Part shown: piece by piece, positions 1 through 13,300 of the stretch
Layout: each line of letters begins with the position of its first letter
Position numbering within the stretch: position 1 is the stretch's first letter
Source of the DNA: Hetaerina americana
Lineage: Eukaryota; Arthropoda; Insecta; Odonata; Calopterygidae
DNA length: 64,000 bases
Direction: 5' to 3'
Assembly (NCBI GenBank): GCA_022747635.1
Contig: JAKTNV010000001.1
Span: 27,631,990 to 27,695,989 of the forward strand
The notes under the pieces: model-generated
What the model saw: only the letters and a program-made list of their open reading frames with translations
What the model was told of the DNA's origin: nothing
Databases searched by the model: none
Position numbers and translations under genes: made by a program

Positions 1-3000
1 GCTCGAGAGAAATCGGTGGGGTCGATGTCAGGTGACTTTAATGAAATTTCCGTGTTTTAAACTTTTTCGAAAAGTTTATTGACTGTAATCGACTTTTAAG
101 GAAGTTGCCCAATTAGGCGCACCACGTCGGCTGTGACGTGAAATCGATATTTTATTGCCATTGTAGAGAGAGTGGGAGGTAGAGCTGGGTGCAGGAATCA
201 CCCTACCGTGGACGATTTCAACTTCGACTCGTGAGCCAGCGTTTTTTTCTCACCAATCTGTCGTTTTCCTCATAGTGGGTAGAGTGAGTGGGAGGAGAGC
301 AAAAATTGAGACGAGTCGGATAACGATGTAGTATGAGAGGGGCTCAGGAAATGAGAAGGGAGGCATTGGTTTATTCTGTCGTGAGCCTTGCGATGAGAGT
401 TCAGGACATCATCTGGGTGGCACGGATTTGTTCCTCATTTCATCTAAATGTTGGCATTGTCGTTATATTTGTTAAAACACAAACTGTCAAGATTTAAACT
501 GAAATAACTGTAGTGATTCATTTTTCTATTCTGTGAATAAAAGCCATTGATACTAACATTTATTCCTTCGAATAGTTAATTAAAATGTTTAAAATGTAAT
601 GTTATTGTTTTAATCAATAAATGTCATCTATTAAGTGATACTTAATATTTATTAAGTTGTTCTTCTACATATTTCTATTAACCTTGCGAAACCTAGCTCC
701 TTTAATCCAATAATGTTATTATTGTTACCCCCGTCAATTTTGCTGCTGTAGGAAACTCTTGTTTTATGCATGTTAATAACCATCGATAAAGTTTTAACTG
801 ATAGATTCATTAAAAAATATTATTACTCATTTCTCATTGTAACCTATCAAACAACATTTTTTTAAATTTGTGCGACAGAAAAGTTATAAAGGGAGAGATT
901 TATTATTATTTACTGAAACCCTGTCTTTTGGAAAAATATTCTAATGTGCAAAACGTGGAAAGACTGGGCGGTTCATATTCATATTTGACTGCTACACTAG
1001 AAGCCTGATGGTTTGTCTGCTTCTACGTGGCCTTTTTTGAGGAAGATAGTTTAGTTGGATGACTGTTTTGACGATTAGTAAATGAAAGCTTCTTATGCGG
1101 TCTCTTAACTTTACAGATCTAGCAAGTTTTGAAATATACAGTGGCCGATTCGTAACAAATTAGCAGGCGGTAATGAACCTTTCTCTTACCGTTAGAAGTT
1201 CCAATCCTTGACGTTCCATATCATGGTGGTGTACCAATCATACTGAGTTGTACACTATCCAGTCAGGACAGTGAATGATGCGGTTTACACCGAAATTGCA
1301 AGCATTTGCTATCCTCGTCATTTTCGAATAATCCAATCCGGAATTCTGGCATTCAGGCTTATCCTTTTCGTGCATGAGGTAAATCACCTTCTTCATGCAG
1401 TTCTCACGTCTTTTAGCACTTCTTAGCCCTTTTTTAGTAGTATTTCATAATGATAAAAAAGTTAAGTGTTTTCATTAGTTTATGGTTTTGCAACCTCCCT
1501 AGAAGACCTTAGCTGATTTATTTTTATTTTTACAGTTGTTTTAGCCTTAGGAATCCAAGTCCACGAAAAGACCCCGTAAAATGCTTTCAATATTAATATT
1601 ATAGTAGATCTTACTCGTTTTTTCGTATATATTGATCGTTGAAATTGAATATGAATTGGTAAAATTATTGAATTCAAAATGTTAACACTCCACGGTTTCT
1701 CACACTCGTATTATGGGTGCCATGCTCAAACTAGCGACAGAAGCGGTCGTCTGAAAATCGAAAGCGATGATTCCGTTTAGAAGAGTCATTATTTCATGAT
1801 TTTTTCATTTTCTTGAGGCCACAATTCGAGTTGGTGGGCAAAGATTTTTGAAAATTTTGAAATGAAGCTTTTAAGCGGTGCCTTGCTTCCGAATGTATCT
1901 CGCCAAATCATTCGCTTATCTTCGTGGTTGGCGAACGTGCCGATTGATAGCGGGATAACGCCACCTACGGGCAGTGAGCGTATTTTGGAGTGACCGATTG
2001 AAACGTGTCAAGTGTCGAAATCGGGCGGATCACAGAAAAGGACGACTTTATCCGGATTTAGCGTTTATAGGAATACGCCGCTTCAAGCAATTTTATCTCT
2101 ATTGTTTGTTCAGCAACTTTTTCAAGAACTAACGAAGTTAGCGGAAACAGCTGCATGCCTCTCATCACCGTCCATTCGAAAGGGTGGTGAATTTAAAGTC
2201 GCAGCTTTTGGCTTGAGACAATTGCCCCTTTAAAATGATAGTTGCTGATGTGGCAACATTTGAACACCCCAGAACGTATGGCATTGCTGTTATAAGTTAA
2301 TGAGTGATTAGAAAGAATGAGTGAAAATAATAATGTTTTTTTAATTTCAAATGCACAAGAATGCATAGAAAGCTAAACACAAAGTAAGTGTGCCTTAAAA
2401 TTAAAGTCAAAATCGTGATAAATAGTTTTCTTTCAACTACATGTTGGCATTTTTAGGTTTTTCAGTTGCGTCGAAATAACTTTTGCCCTTCAAATTTGTT
2501 TAAAAAACCCCATTAAATGTAAAGCAACTTACATAATAAATTGAAATTGCTCGATATTTAGTGCGCAGTTCTGTTATCCCTTGACATCGAAGTTCCTTTA
2601 TAAATTGCGCTATTTTAACGTGAAAGCATGAACGCTATTGCATCGACGTGAAGAATTTCTCTATTTTCTTCATCTGTTCGTCCCGCCATTTTAGTTCCCT
2701 GTGCCGTCGATCTTTGAGAGGATGAATCTGCATAATGTTTAGCCCAAAGGCCCTCCGCTCAGCGAGTGCATTTTTAATGGGACTGCTATCCATCCATTTC
2801 TTACCAGTAAGATCAATGGATTCGTTGAGTTCGTAATTGGAAAACATTCCACCCTCTCCTTCTGAGTTTCCGATTCATATGATAGGATTTGCTGTCAGAG
2901 GAATGTTTAAGGTTTTTCTGCGGGCTTAGTCCTGATACTGCATACTACTACTTTGCCCTTTTCAACCATCTTTCAAAAATGGATCGGCATGGATGTGCGT

Positions 3001-5605
3001 TCATGACGTCAAAACTCATTTGTATTCCTCTTTTTGATAAGCGCTGCAGTTATACAGTTCTGTAGTCCCAAAACTCCGAGGGAGGTCAGGGTCGAACAAA
3101 CAGTCATTGTCCAGGCCGAGTGGTTTCCTCGCAACTTGACTTCGCCTTTTCTACCTGTGAATCACGGCTTAACAATGGCGAATGCGACCTTAGATAGGCT
3201 CCATTTGGTATCCGCTTAAGACCGTTGTTTCGGAATACATTTCAGAAGGTGTTTGACTTTTGAAATTTATTTATTGTCAGACCTAAGAGAGGAGATAAGA
3301 AAAGAAAGTGTACCAACCACTGCTGCACGTTAGTACAGATCCCTTGGCTCCCGTTGATATCGGTGGCAAATGAGCCATTTTCGAAATCTTTGGCTGCAAT
3401 GTGTTGCTGGCATTCGAGGTCGCAGCCCATCTCATATTTTGCTCTGGAAATTGGAAGCAATTATGAAACCAAGAGGAGCATTATGTATGCTATGTATTAT
3501 GGTTCCAGTTCGTGGTCATTTTTTTCGCTCATCTGTTGGGAACTATGGTAAATCCATTCATCGGAAAAATAATTGAAGATTCTATATTGTTTATGTGTTC
3601 ATTTTTTGGGTTTTGCTCCTTTTTCTTTAGAAGATTGTCGGTGATAGAATGATCGATTAGTTTTTCTATTCCTTTTTCGGCAAAATCAATTTCGGTATCT
3701 ATCCATTCAAATGAATATGGTCTAATGCGTGCCGGTATAGCCTTTTTGCTGTGCAGGATAAAATGCTAGTGTTTGCTTCTGTTTCGAATTTGATTGAAAA
3801 TTTATTTGACATAGGTCCAATTAATATTTGAGGCTCGTGTGACCATCCAACTGATATGTTGATTTAGTGCATGTTCGTTAATATGGCGGTTCACTATTTT
3901 ATTGCGCCATACATGCTAGGTCATGGTTTTGGCAATGGGTTATTGTAAGTATGTTGTACAATAACTTACTTTTTGTTGTATAAATCAAATCAATACAGAG
4001 GAAGTCATTCCTGGCTTTTATAAAAGTTGTTATGAGAAGGGCCTTACTGCCGACCTGATGGTGGGCCAGAAAAATCTATTGGAATTTGAGAAGGGGAAGG
4101 GTGAATAAAGCAACCGGTATCTGTATTGGCTACTCCAAATGAAAGGCGCTGGTGAGAGCTCTCAGCGATCTTCCCCTTAGACGGAGTCCTCTACATACAT
4201 TATACTTACCTTGACAGGCAAGTGGGTCCTCGAAATCCGCTAACACATTCTGCCGACCCAACGAATTGAGGGATGGCGTAGGAGGTCAGGGCATATTCAT
4301 CGCAATAATCACAATCTCTTCAGGAAACGCAGTTAGTGACACGGGCTAAGAAGGAATCGATATTAGACCACTTTTATCCTCTTCGGCATGTTTCATTTGC
4401 ATAATCTTGCGATCCGGACTTGGTCTTTCGGGAAATGTTTGTTTCATTGTACAACCTGACTCATGAACCCTAAAGATTTCATTTTTCACTCCCGTGCCTT
4501 GATTGGGGATTCTAATTGTCCATTTTCGTCGCGGTATCGCCTTTTTTTTAGTATGTTAACATTAAAGAAACATCTTATGAAGATTTTTTGCTTTTCAATG
4601 TTAGTCGCGGTCATAACAATAATAATAGCAGTGGTGTTATCATGTTAAATATACTAATAGATTCTATTAGTGAATAACACCATGTTAAATTTTGGGAGTA
4701 AATCGTAATTTGCGTAGTTAAATATGTCAATGAATAACCAGCGCCGCTAAATCCTGCTCCCGTATTGTTTTTGTTCTCCGGGTCCTCAGACCCATCAAAT
4801 GGAGAAATATTTAATTAAATATTACAGATATTGTCTTTAGAGATGCCATGACTTGTTTTAAATAAAAATTGTCAATATCCAAGTTTAAAATTGGAAATAT
4901 CGTTTTGATGCTTCTGCTGCTATTTGTTATATCATTAATCAAAATTGTGGCTTTAAAACGTTGTGTGCTCTGACTAGAGTTTTGGGAAGGTAGATGCAAA
5001 CCCTGCCGTAGAGCTTTTGTTTGACTGTCACAAATATAGTATAAACGGTGTGTTTGATGTCGAATTAGGACCATTTTTTATACTTCTTTGTTTCCTATCA
5101 ATCACCGTTTCTCGAAGCTACCCATCGATTTAGAACTCCACTTTAAGCAGTCTTAAATTTAATATGTAAACCTTTTACATTCGCACTGTGTACAATGTTG
5201 GCAAGTAACAAGTACTGCACCATTTACTATCATCGGCAGACTCATTATTCGAAGACGAGGAATTGTAAACTAACATACATAGCCAATTGTAAAATAAAAT
5301 TCATAGCCTTAAGAATCAGGCTCGGTGGGGATATTCCACTTTATTTTATAGCAGGTCGTAGACCCTTAACTCCTCGGCACATCTTGATGCTAGTGTCTCG
5401 GAAAAGTGATTTTGGTGTACTTTTTTTATTCAGCATTATTTCATCATCCATTCCCGTTTGGGATGAAAGGGCTTAGAGTGACATAGTCTACGTTTACCGT
5501 TTACCTTCCAAAATTTGTGATCAAAGGGCGTGCGATAGGCATTATCTATTTGACATGCTTAATCCTTATATGGTAAAATAGAAATGCATCTGACGGAAAT
5601 TAGGA
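1..5605. other. No gene recognised; intron-like DNA
   Basis: AT-rich DNA with only short chance frames (under 95 codons). No repeat copy, tRNA-like sequence or long microsatellite seen. Confidence 0.6.
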
Positions 5606-6203
5606 GGTACAAGGGAACGAAACCACTTGCAAAATCAACGCATACATGCAAACCTATATCCGCAGTGGCGTATACATTCGTGCAGATATCCTTTCAATTT
5701 ACACGCATGCAAATACAAATACTATCTTGTAACAAATAATTGCACCTTAGAATGCAGTAAGAAATTCATCCAATAACGTGCAAGCTAGAATTTGAAAAGT
5801 AAGAAGGCGGAATGCCGCGTGCATACACGTACCATTTTTCATGGTTTGTGATTAAGAATTTGTAAGGGATGATTGAGATGCTGTTAATATTCTTCTCTAG
5901 GGGAAGATTACTGAGTGTTACCCAGTGGGGATGGCCATCAGCAAATGTTGTCTTGTTAGAGAAGCAAAATCCGTTGTGTAAGAGTAGGGGTTCAATAACT
6001 TGAATTTTGTGAAACAGGTCTTATCTGTCGTAACGTTTCATTGTGTTTGTTGCTTTTTCTGGGAGACACTTCGGAAACATCAACTCGATTTTGACTCATT
6101 GATATAATTTTATGTCCGTTAAAGGCCTATAAAATTCACATTCACTCGCGCGCGCGTACGCACACATGTATATGGATAAAAAAATTATGTATATATATAT
6201 ATG
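5606..6203. repeat. Interspersed repeat R1, copy 1
   Basis: From TACAAGGGAACGAAACCACT to about 6172 this matches 31075-31640 nearly base for base, with scattered substitutions. Matching resumes after a short TA stretch as GGATAAAAAA at 6175-6203. Copy 2 joins it to an element end of type ATAATACCCCGCAAG, so R1 is probably the 3' untranslated part of a minus-strand LINE. No long protein homology was recognised. Confidence 0.75.
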
Positions 6204-6226
6204 AAAACCCGCCACATGGCGAACAT

Positions 6227-6415
6227 ATTCATTCAAATGGATACAGATATAAGGGTAAGGGATCGGAGCACATAAAAGAAGAAAACAGGAATGGTGGGGA
6301 AGGTGGAATCGAGCAGATCACAAGTTTAAAAGAAAGCCCGGTAAGTCGAAGATCCGTAGTTCGATTCTCTGTCAAGGGAACACTTTTCCTGATATCTGTA
6401 TCCATGTGAAAGAAT
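6227..6415 (+). repeat. Small element with 28-nt inverted ends and a tRNA-like segment
   Basis: Ends 6227-6254 and 6388-6415 are inverted repeats matching at 25 of 28 positions; the core ATGGATACAGATAT / ATATCTGTATCCAT is perfect. Between them, AAGCCCGGTAAGTCGAAG then TAGTTCGATTCTC resembles the anticodon-to-T-arm part of a tRNA-derived SINE. Box A is not convincing. It is either a MITE-like unit or a SINE fragment carrying inverted flanks. Confidence 0.45.
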
Positions 6416-6440
6416 TATTATATATATTATATGCATATAT

Positions 6441-6783
6441 AATATTATTATTATTAGGTAATCTACCGGGGAAGGTAGGTTTTTGGATGGACAAAGCTAC
6501 TAAATAAATATTTTGTGACTGCTAACAAAACACAAAATCCAGTATCCTACTCTAAATCAGGTCCCTCTTCATCTCTGAGTACATTCTTCCTTCCTTCATC
6601 CCGTCCAACATCACTACCCTGCTCCTTCCCTTTCCTCGTTTGCCTAACATTCTCCCCTCTATTACGGTCTTCAACATCCCACTACCGGTCAATACCCCCT
6701 TCATCCACTTTTCCTGCCTCCATAGGATTTCTCCCAACAAACCCCTCTCTTCGCCCACCATACCAAGTACTTCCTCAATATAT
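6441..6783 (-). mobile_element. RTE-type LINE 3' end, copy A
   Basis: On the minus strand the last about 75 codons of a reverse-transcriptase [19 protein letters not shown], then [21 protein letters not shown] and SEMKRDLI, stop at 6552. The pattern [20 protein letters not shown] is the C-terminal tail of RTE-like LINE proteins, past the polymerase and lacking any active-site motif. The 3' UTR has CACAAAATATTT and CCTACCTTCCCCGGTAGATT and ends in (AAT)n at 6441-6456. The 5' truncation point abuts a TA-rich minisatellite. Confidence 0.82.
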
Positions 6784-6785
6784 AA

Positions 6786-7046
6786 TATATAATAGATATA
6801 TATATATATATAATATATATATGTATATATATAATATATATGTATATATATAATATATATGTATATATATAATATATATGTATATATATAATATATATGT
6901 ATATATATAATATATATGTATATATATATAATATATATGTATATATATAATATATATGTATATATATATAATATATATGTATATATATAATATATATGTA
7001 TATATATATAATATATATGTATATATATAATATATATGTATATATG
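6786..7046. repeat. 19/21-nt TA-rich minisatellite
   Basis: About a dozen units of GTATATATATAATATATAT (19 nt), some with two extra bases (21 nt), in register. Later units alternate between the 19- and 21-nt forms, which suggests a higher-order pair of about 40 nt. Long YIYI-type reading frames here are artefacts of the repeat. Confidence 0.9.
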
Positions 7047-7109
7047 CTTTCGTAGACGTAACACGGAAGTGCCGAATAGTACAATACACAGTAACACACA
7101 ATATAGAAA

Positions 7110-7195
7110 CAAAAAAAAAGAAGAACACTCACACGTTATTTCTTGATATTTCGACGGAAACAATCCGTCTTCATCTGATGATATAGAAGTAATGA
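7110..7195 (-). mobile_element. Penelope-type end with hammerhead-like motif (locus 1)
   Basis: On the minus strand: CAGATGA (7177-7171, one change from CTGATGA), a stem GACGGA / TCCGTC (7169-7164 and 7158-7153), then GAAA (7152-7149) and a stretch ending in GTGAGTG followed by a T-rich run. The order CTGATGA-stem-GAAA is the core of hammerhead ribozymes, which occur in the terminal repeats of Penelope-like elements. A cleavage triplet cannot be assigned with certainty, so activity is not claimed. Confidence 0.45.
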
Positions 7196-7205
7196 GGATA
7201 TACAT

Positions 7206-7210
7206 ATATA

Positions 7211-7254
<44 letters not shown>

Positions 7255-7276
7255 TATACATATACAAATGCATATA

Positions 7277-7358
<82 letters not shown>
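7206..7358. repeat. (TA)n microsatellite
   Basis: Two near-pure TA runs (about 7206-7250 and 7278-7358) separated by AAATATATACATATACAAAT. Together with the minisatellite at 6786 they flank the Penelope-type motif on both sides. Confidence 0.97.
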
Positions 7359-7359
<1 letters not shown>

Positions 7360-7364
<5 letters not shown>

Positions 7365-10300
7365 TATATACACGACGAAACTTTTATGAAATCCGGCATC
7401 AGAGGCGTGCGTGTTCTTTTCCACTGAGTCACTTATGGAAGGGAAGGTATTATCGAGAGAGGCTGCATTATATCTGTCCCATGCCACCTTTTGTCAACCT
7501 CCTCCGCCTGGAAGCTCCTTCCCCTATGACGTCCTTTCATTTTTTTCTCTTTTTATTTATGGTCTTTTGTGTTAGAGGCTAGGTCGCTATGTTGCCTACT
7601 TCCCGTCCCTCCCACCTCACGGTTGCCTTGGAGAAAGGATGAAGGAGTTCGCGTCGATCGGGGGTGGGCACCCAGCGACCGGAAGGGTGACGGTGCGGGC
7701 AGAGAATCAAAGGGTCGCGTGCAAGAGAGGATGAGAAGGGTTGGGCGAGTGGAGAAAGACGTAGAGGCCACGAAGGAGAGAACCTTAGGGAGATGCGGTC
7801 ATAGCGGGACGGAGGAAAATATGCGACATGGAGAAAGATACACGGGCGAAGGTTTCGGAAATATTATTGTTTCCATATTTATTTCCCTATTTATTACTTT
7901 TGGTCATGTGAATTTCATGGTGAAAAATTACAAGAGAGTAGCGGTAGTCTAATTTGACAGCAGTTTTATTAAGCATTTTAATATTTAAGGTTTTTAATCA
8001 TTCTTTCTGTCACCATTTCATTAATCAGCATGACGATTAAAAAACGAATAATTAGTATTATTAAACGTTCTAATGCTTTAAGGGTTTGAAGTTGAACTAG
8101 TTATTCTTGAATATGCCAAGGCATGTTATTTGATTTTTTGTGAATCTGCTTGCGGCTCAACTTTCCTTAAACTTAAATTTTCTCCCCGTTAGAACCTGGA
8201 AGGTTGTTTCCCCAAGTGTTCTAAATTTTCAAATTATTTCAGTGTTTAATTAGGGAGTACACTAAATGTCGTTATGTTTTAAGAAAATTCATTGCCATGA
8301 ATATTTCTTGTTTTTTAAATTGGTCGTTTTAAAGATAGCTAAATTATGCGAAGAAGTAAATCGCCGATGAAAAAGGAAATTGTATTAATAGGAAAGAAAA
8401 GATAGTTCCTTCTGTAGAATGGATCGAATTAAAACAAGAGAGAAATCACGAGTATTTCTTTTCTATATTTGTGTTTGATATTTGGATCGCTCTCGTGGTG
8501 CAACAAGATCTCAAGTGCAGCACACTCACGCACATTTCAAGGGCATACGATGCTGCGATTTTGTGGCGCCAGGTTAGTAAATCACGTTCAAATAAAACTG
8601 ATTTGAAGTAGGGAGTAAAATGGAGTAACTTATAAGGCAAGATTAATTTGGAGATACGATAAATGCGGGAGAAGAAGGGATTAAGTGGCGTATTGGTAGT
8701 AAAAGTGGCAATGCCGATGCATACCATTGCATTCGAGTCGGCTAGGTAACGCTTCGGTCTCAAATTATTTTTTTTTCCCGATCCGTGGTTTTATAGACAT
8801 TCGGTATCAGCATTCGTGATGAGATCGAAATAAGCTGAATAAACAGGGAATATTTTGAAGAAATTAATCTCTTACGATCCAATTTGAACTCGCTGTACGA
8901 TTTATTACAGTTTCAATTTGAGTGTCCTATTCAGAGGTAGGACGCGTAAGCGGGTGTATATGTTTACCCACCCTTGCGAGCATGTTGATCGCTTGGGAGA
9001 GAAAATCGCGAAGGAATGCGGAACGGACAGAGAAAGGAATGCGTATTATGTAGCTTAATATGAAAATAACTCGCTCAGTGGTGTGACCAGAAGTGTGTTG
9101 GGAGTAGGAAGGACATGAGGTAGACTTTTGATAGTTGGGTAGCAAAGGACTCGAGAATGGAGAAGGAATGGAGTTTCGGGAGCGAGTCGGTTGAAGAAGA
9201 GAAATAAAAGGTACTCGCGGTGGTGAGGGGATGGTAGGATTAGGCAGAGAGGGGAATGACTTAGAGAGGAGGTGTGGTGAGAGAGGGAAGGGGGATTTTT
9301 GGGGGAGGGGGGTATGAAGGATGGTGGAGGATAAGACAGGTCGGGGGATCGAGAACTGGGGATGAACTAGGGATTTGAGAGGGAAGAGGCCAAGGTGTAA
9401 GTTAGGGGGGCAGGACGGTAGCTGTGGGGTCAACCATTCGCACTGGACTGGTGGGATTTGAGGTGGTGAGGGGTTGGTTAGTTCTTGGCGGGTGAGATGG
9501 GAGTGGTTGATTTCCAGTTTGGAGAGAGAAGTGATTTAGAGCTCGGAATTGGGGATGTTACTAGTGGAAGAGAGGGAGGTTTAAAGTGAAAGGAAAAATT
9601 TGGCTGCACAGGGTGAGGAAGGAAGGACAGGGAAAGAGTATCGAGATGGGGTTTCTATAGGTAGGCAGAGTAATAGACAGACAATGGGTGATGGGCGAGA
9701 CAATCTGCATATCAAGTCGTTAAGATGTAGAACGAATTCCGAATTTAGAGTGCTGCATATTATTTTTCGACCATGGCTTTTGTCGTCAGTATCTTGTAAA
9801 TGGAAACTAAAGTATTGGTCAACAGATTTACTGTGATATTTCTAGTCCTGTAAATACCAGCTTTTTTAGCATTATAAAAACTATAATCCGTATGTTTGAA
9901 TTTAGTTGAGGTTGGGATATTGGAATTTATATAATAATAATAATTATAGAAGTGTTTTAAGAGGATTCGTGGGGATTTACAAGTAATACTTTGTTGATGT
10001 ATCTCTCCAAGGACACAATTGCTATGACAGGATCCCGTGGTCCCGGCGTATCTTTGGTGTCGGCTGCTTATCATGAACGCAACTCACTAAGATTATGGAA
10101 TTTAAGTTTTAAATTTCATATTTCGTAAAGGCATCGGATTTTAATCCATTTTTCAGGATCAGTTGAAACGTAAAGCGGCCCGTTTTCGTCGCAATCAGTG
10201 GTTCATAGATGAAATACTTCATCCAACAGGATTTTTGTCTTATAGAGGCATTGTAAATTTGGTTGTTGATGAGAGTACTTCCCAAATGATTAATGATTGG

Positions 10301-13300
10301 TAGCATAGGAAATGCCGTCAGGAGTTGGGAGATATGTTCATTGCATCTGCCCATTTCTGGTTTCTCTCTGTTTCTCTCGTTTCTTAATCTGTCCTATCTT
10401 GTTCACCGTTCATTATATTGCTTGTTCCATCCATATTGCATATTTGGTGTTTGTCCGTAGTTTACCACGTTCATTTTTTCTTTTGCCATTTTCATCAACG
10501 AGCGGTCATGCTTCAGAAAAATGTTTCCCAATGTTAATAGACCTGCAAACCTGCGTTACAATCGTTATAATATCCTTAGGTCAACGCGCTCATGCATCCT
10601 CATGTATGCGTTCTAAAAATATCTGATATATCGTTCACTGATAGGCTTACTTCGAGCCTGTAAGGTGAATGGGCCAATATTAAGGAAGCTCTACCGAAAA
10701 TTTCCCGCTATGAAGCTGTACCATAGTAATGCTTTTGTCACACATTTATTTCCCTAACTGTTCTTAGTGGTGCGTTGATTATTGTTACGTGTTCGTAATA
10801 TTGTCATTTTTTAAAATTACACACTGATGGCTTTCAACTATCACTTCTTCTCTACCCTTTGACCAAAAACCTCTCATTTCCGCAATCGATGTTATTCGAA
10901 TATGAACTCCATTAACGCCATGTATTCATAACTTTTATTTTCATCGAATTTATTTTTGTATTTATGATTAATTTCATCTTTGTTTTATTATTCGCTGAAT
11001 TACTGCTGTTTTAGCGGGTTTAGCCTATGAAGGTAGAATAAGCCATAACTTTTCTATCGTCTTTTTCACGTATAAAAATCTGTTCATTTGATTCTCATTT
11101 TTTGACAATAATTTTGCTGTGAATACCACCTTTTCAAGAGAAAGTTTGTCATGTTTCTTTAGAGTATGAGATTTGCATGAATTTAATGCCCATGTGATAC
11201 ATCTTTGTAATGTGTATTATTACTCAGTATGCGTCAATTTGTCAATATGGCACGCATACGACTAGTTTACTCGCGGACGATTGTTACCCTGCCATTGAAT
11301 ATGCTTACGTGATCGAATGGTTCAAACTGGTATGCTAACTTCCCAGCATCATACCTAAGAAAATTGGTAAGGGGTAGTGAGTAAACAGTAGTTCCTTCTT
11401 AGTGTTTCCAATCTTCGATTCTAATTCGTCAGTGGTGTATATTTATTTATCTCCGCCGAGGTTTATATGGAGTCAATAGGTGTGAATATATCCGTATTGC
11501 AAAATAAAAACCCATCAAAACATCGGGACACCCCAAAGATTAAGCCCAAGAAGACCACAATTCAAAGCTCATGGTAATTTCTGTGAATAATTCAATCGAA
11601 ACAATTCGCCATGAGGTTTTGAAAGCAAATTTGACTGGTGCACCGCGACTTGACGTCACTTCATGGGCTGTTGGCTGACTAATGCTTACTGGGATCTCCG
11701 TTTCTGCCGTTTCGCGTCATAAATTATTCCCAGACATTTTGGAATATGAGATGTAGCCTCCCCGAAACTACCCGCTTGGTTTGCGTAAAACTACTTTTTG
11801 GGAACCCTTGGGACCACCCACGACAAAATGATTTATCTGCACTAGAGATTAAAAATATTTCACGGGAAAATTCAAATGGTAATTAGCGTTTATAGAGTTG
11901 AACGTTAAGGACGCGGCGAATTCGTATAAAGAAAATAATTCAGGGATAAAGGCTGCAGAACCTTTTGTCGCAGCATCACTATCGACCTTGGGTGCTAGAG
12001 GGTGACAGACTGGCGGTAGAGCGTGCCAAATGTTTCGCTCGACTGGGATTTTCTGCGTTCGACGCATCTATTGAGTGAAAAAATAAATATTTGTTTAAAA
12101 ATTTCGCTCCCTTTCTTGACGGTTGCTATGGAAATTCCGCGTTCCGTTTCGAGTACGCAGTATGGATAAAGAACACACTCCGACGTTGAATTCATTCTTT
12201 TTCTTCCGGCTTTCATCAGAGGTATGTATGGTTTGAGGCTATTCGATTTACAAAACAACATAAATATTGCATTAACGGCGGCTGTTGTTAAAAAATCCTG
12301 TCAGACATGTGAATGGTGGCTTGCAGGGCATGATGTAGATGTAGGGATGTGAAAATGAGTGTTCTAGATCATTAATCTCCTGTGCGCAAATGTCATGATT
12401 GCGCTGAGGCAAAAGGTACATACCATCTAAGATGTAGAGATTGGACGTCTTTTTGGATGTTGGGCTAATGCCCAAGGTTAAGTTGTACTTTTGGGTGATT
12501 TATGTCCTTATCCTTTCAAATATATACACTCTTAGGTTGTCAAGAACCGTGGCGGTGGGATAATTTCTCTCACTTTGCATGAATCCGTTTTGTTTTTGGG
12601 TTAAGATTGAATTCGATAAGAGCATTCTGACTTCAAAAATGAGTAATTCTTTACACTTCAATCACTTCTCTTTCCGATTATTCTGTATTGAATCGATTCA
12701 AGGAAATGTTTGCCATTAGCATCAGTTACTCAATTCAGTGATATATTTTTAATTACGAAACCACGCCATTAGGGACGTGATTTCAGGGTTAATAATTGTT
12801 GGCACTAAGTCTGTTTTATTTCAAGTTTACCGGTGGATGGATGCTATATCATACATAACCTCACGGCTGTCAAATCATTTACGCGTCAGCAAAACATGCT
12901 TTCCCGAGGCGAGGTTAAACCTCGAGACTTTCTGGTAATGAAGACGAGCGCGCAGCCACTGGACTAACTTGATCAGGCGGTACATTCATTACCCTCTCGG
13001 TCATTTTCAAGCAGTAGGTTGTAACGCAGAAGGAAATGATGCCCTCTGCTTAATACGATTACGTTTTGGCATTATTATACATAAATATTTATGACAAATT
13101 CGGAACAACTCATTCAAAGTGGTGCGCGGTTTTTCCCATGCGCAAAACAGTGGGAGGAAGGGAGGTGGAAAAATCACCTTAGAGTTAATCCTCAGCTGCC
13201 GCGGGTGGAGGAGAGAAGTAAATCGATATTTTGGTCTCGAGACGATGGCGAGCATCGGGGCACGCCGCTGTGCCGTAATTGGCTGGAGGCGGAATAGTTT

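Noticed and set aside
409..420. CATCTGGGTGG as a possible end of the PKC exon coding FIW
   Set aside because: The donor would have to follow CTG directly (CTG|GT), but the sequence is CTGGG; the upstream codons do not encode FCSHC.
6552..7487. 311-codon minus-strand reading frame, the longest in the window
   Set aside because: Most of it is TA-microsatellite translation (YIYIYI). Only the last about 75 codons (6552-6775) are real LINE sequence.
8270..8320. Translation KKIHCHEYF resembling the PKC VVHKRCHEY segment
   Set aside because: It lies upstream of the preceding micro-exon, has no suitable splice sites and lacks the conserved VV and the first Cys spacing.
8927..9433. 168-codon minus-strand frame rich in Pro and Ser
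   Set aside because: Again opposite a G/A-rich strand; no motif.
12905..12985. tRNA-like trace on the minus strand (TTAGTCCAGTGG with AGGTTTAACCTC)
   Set aside because: Box B deviates from GGTTCGANNCC, the fold is poor and there is no second copy.
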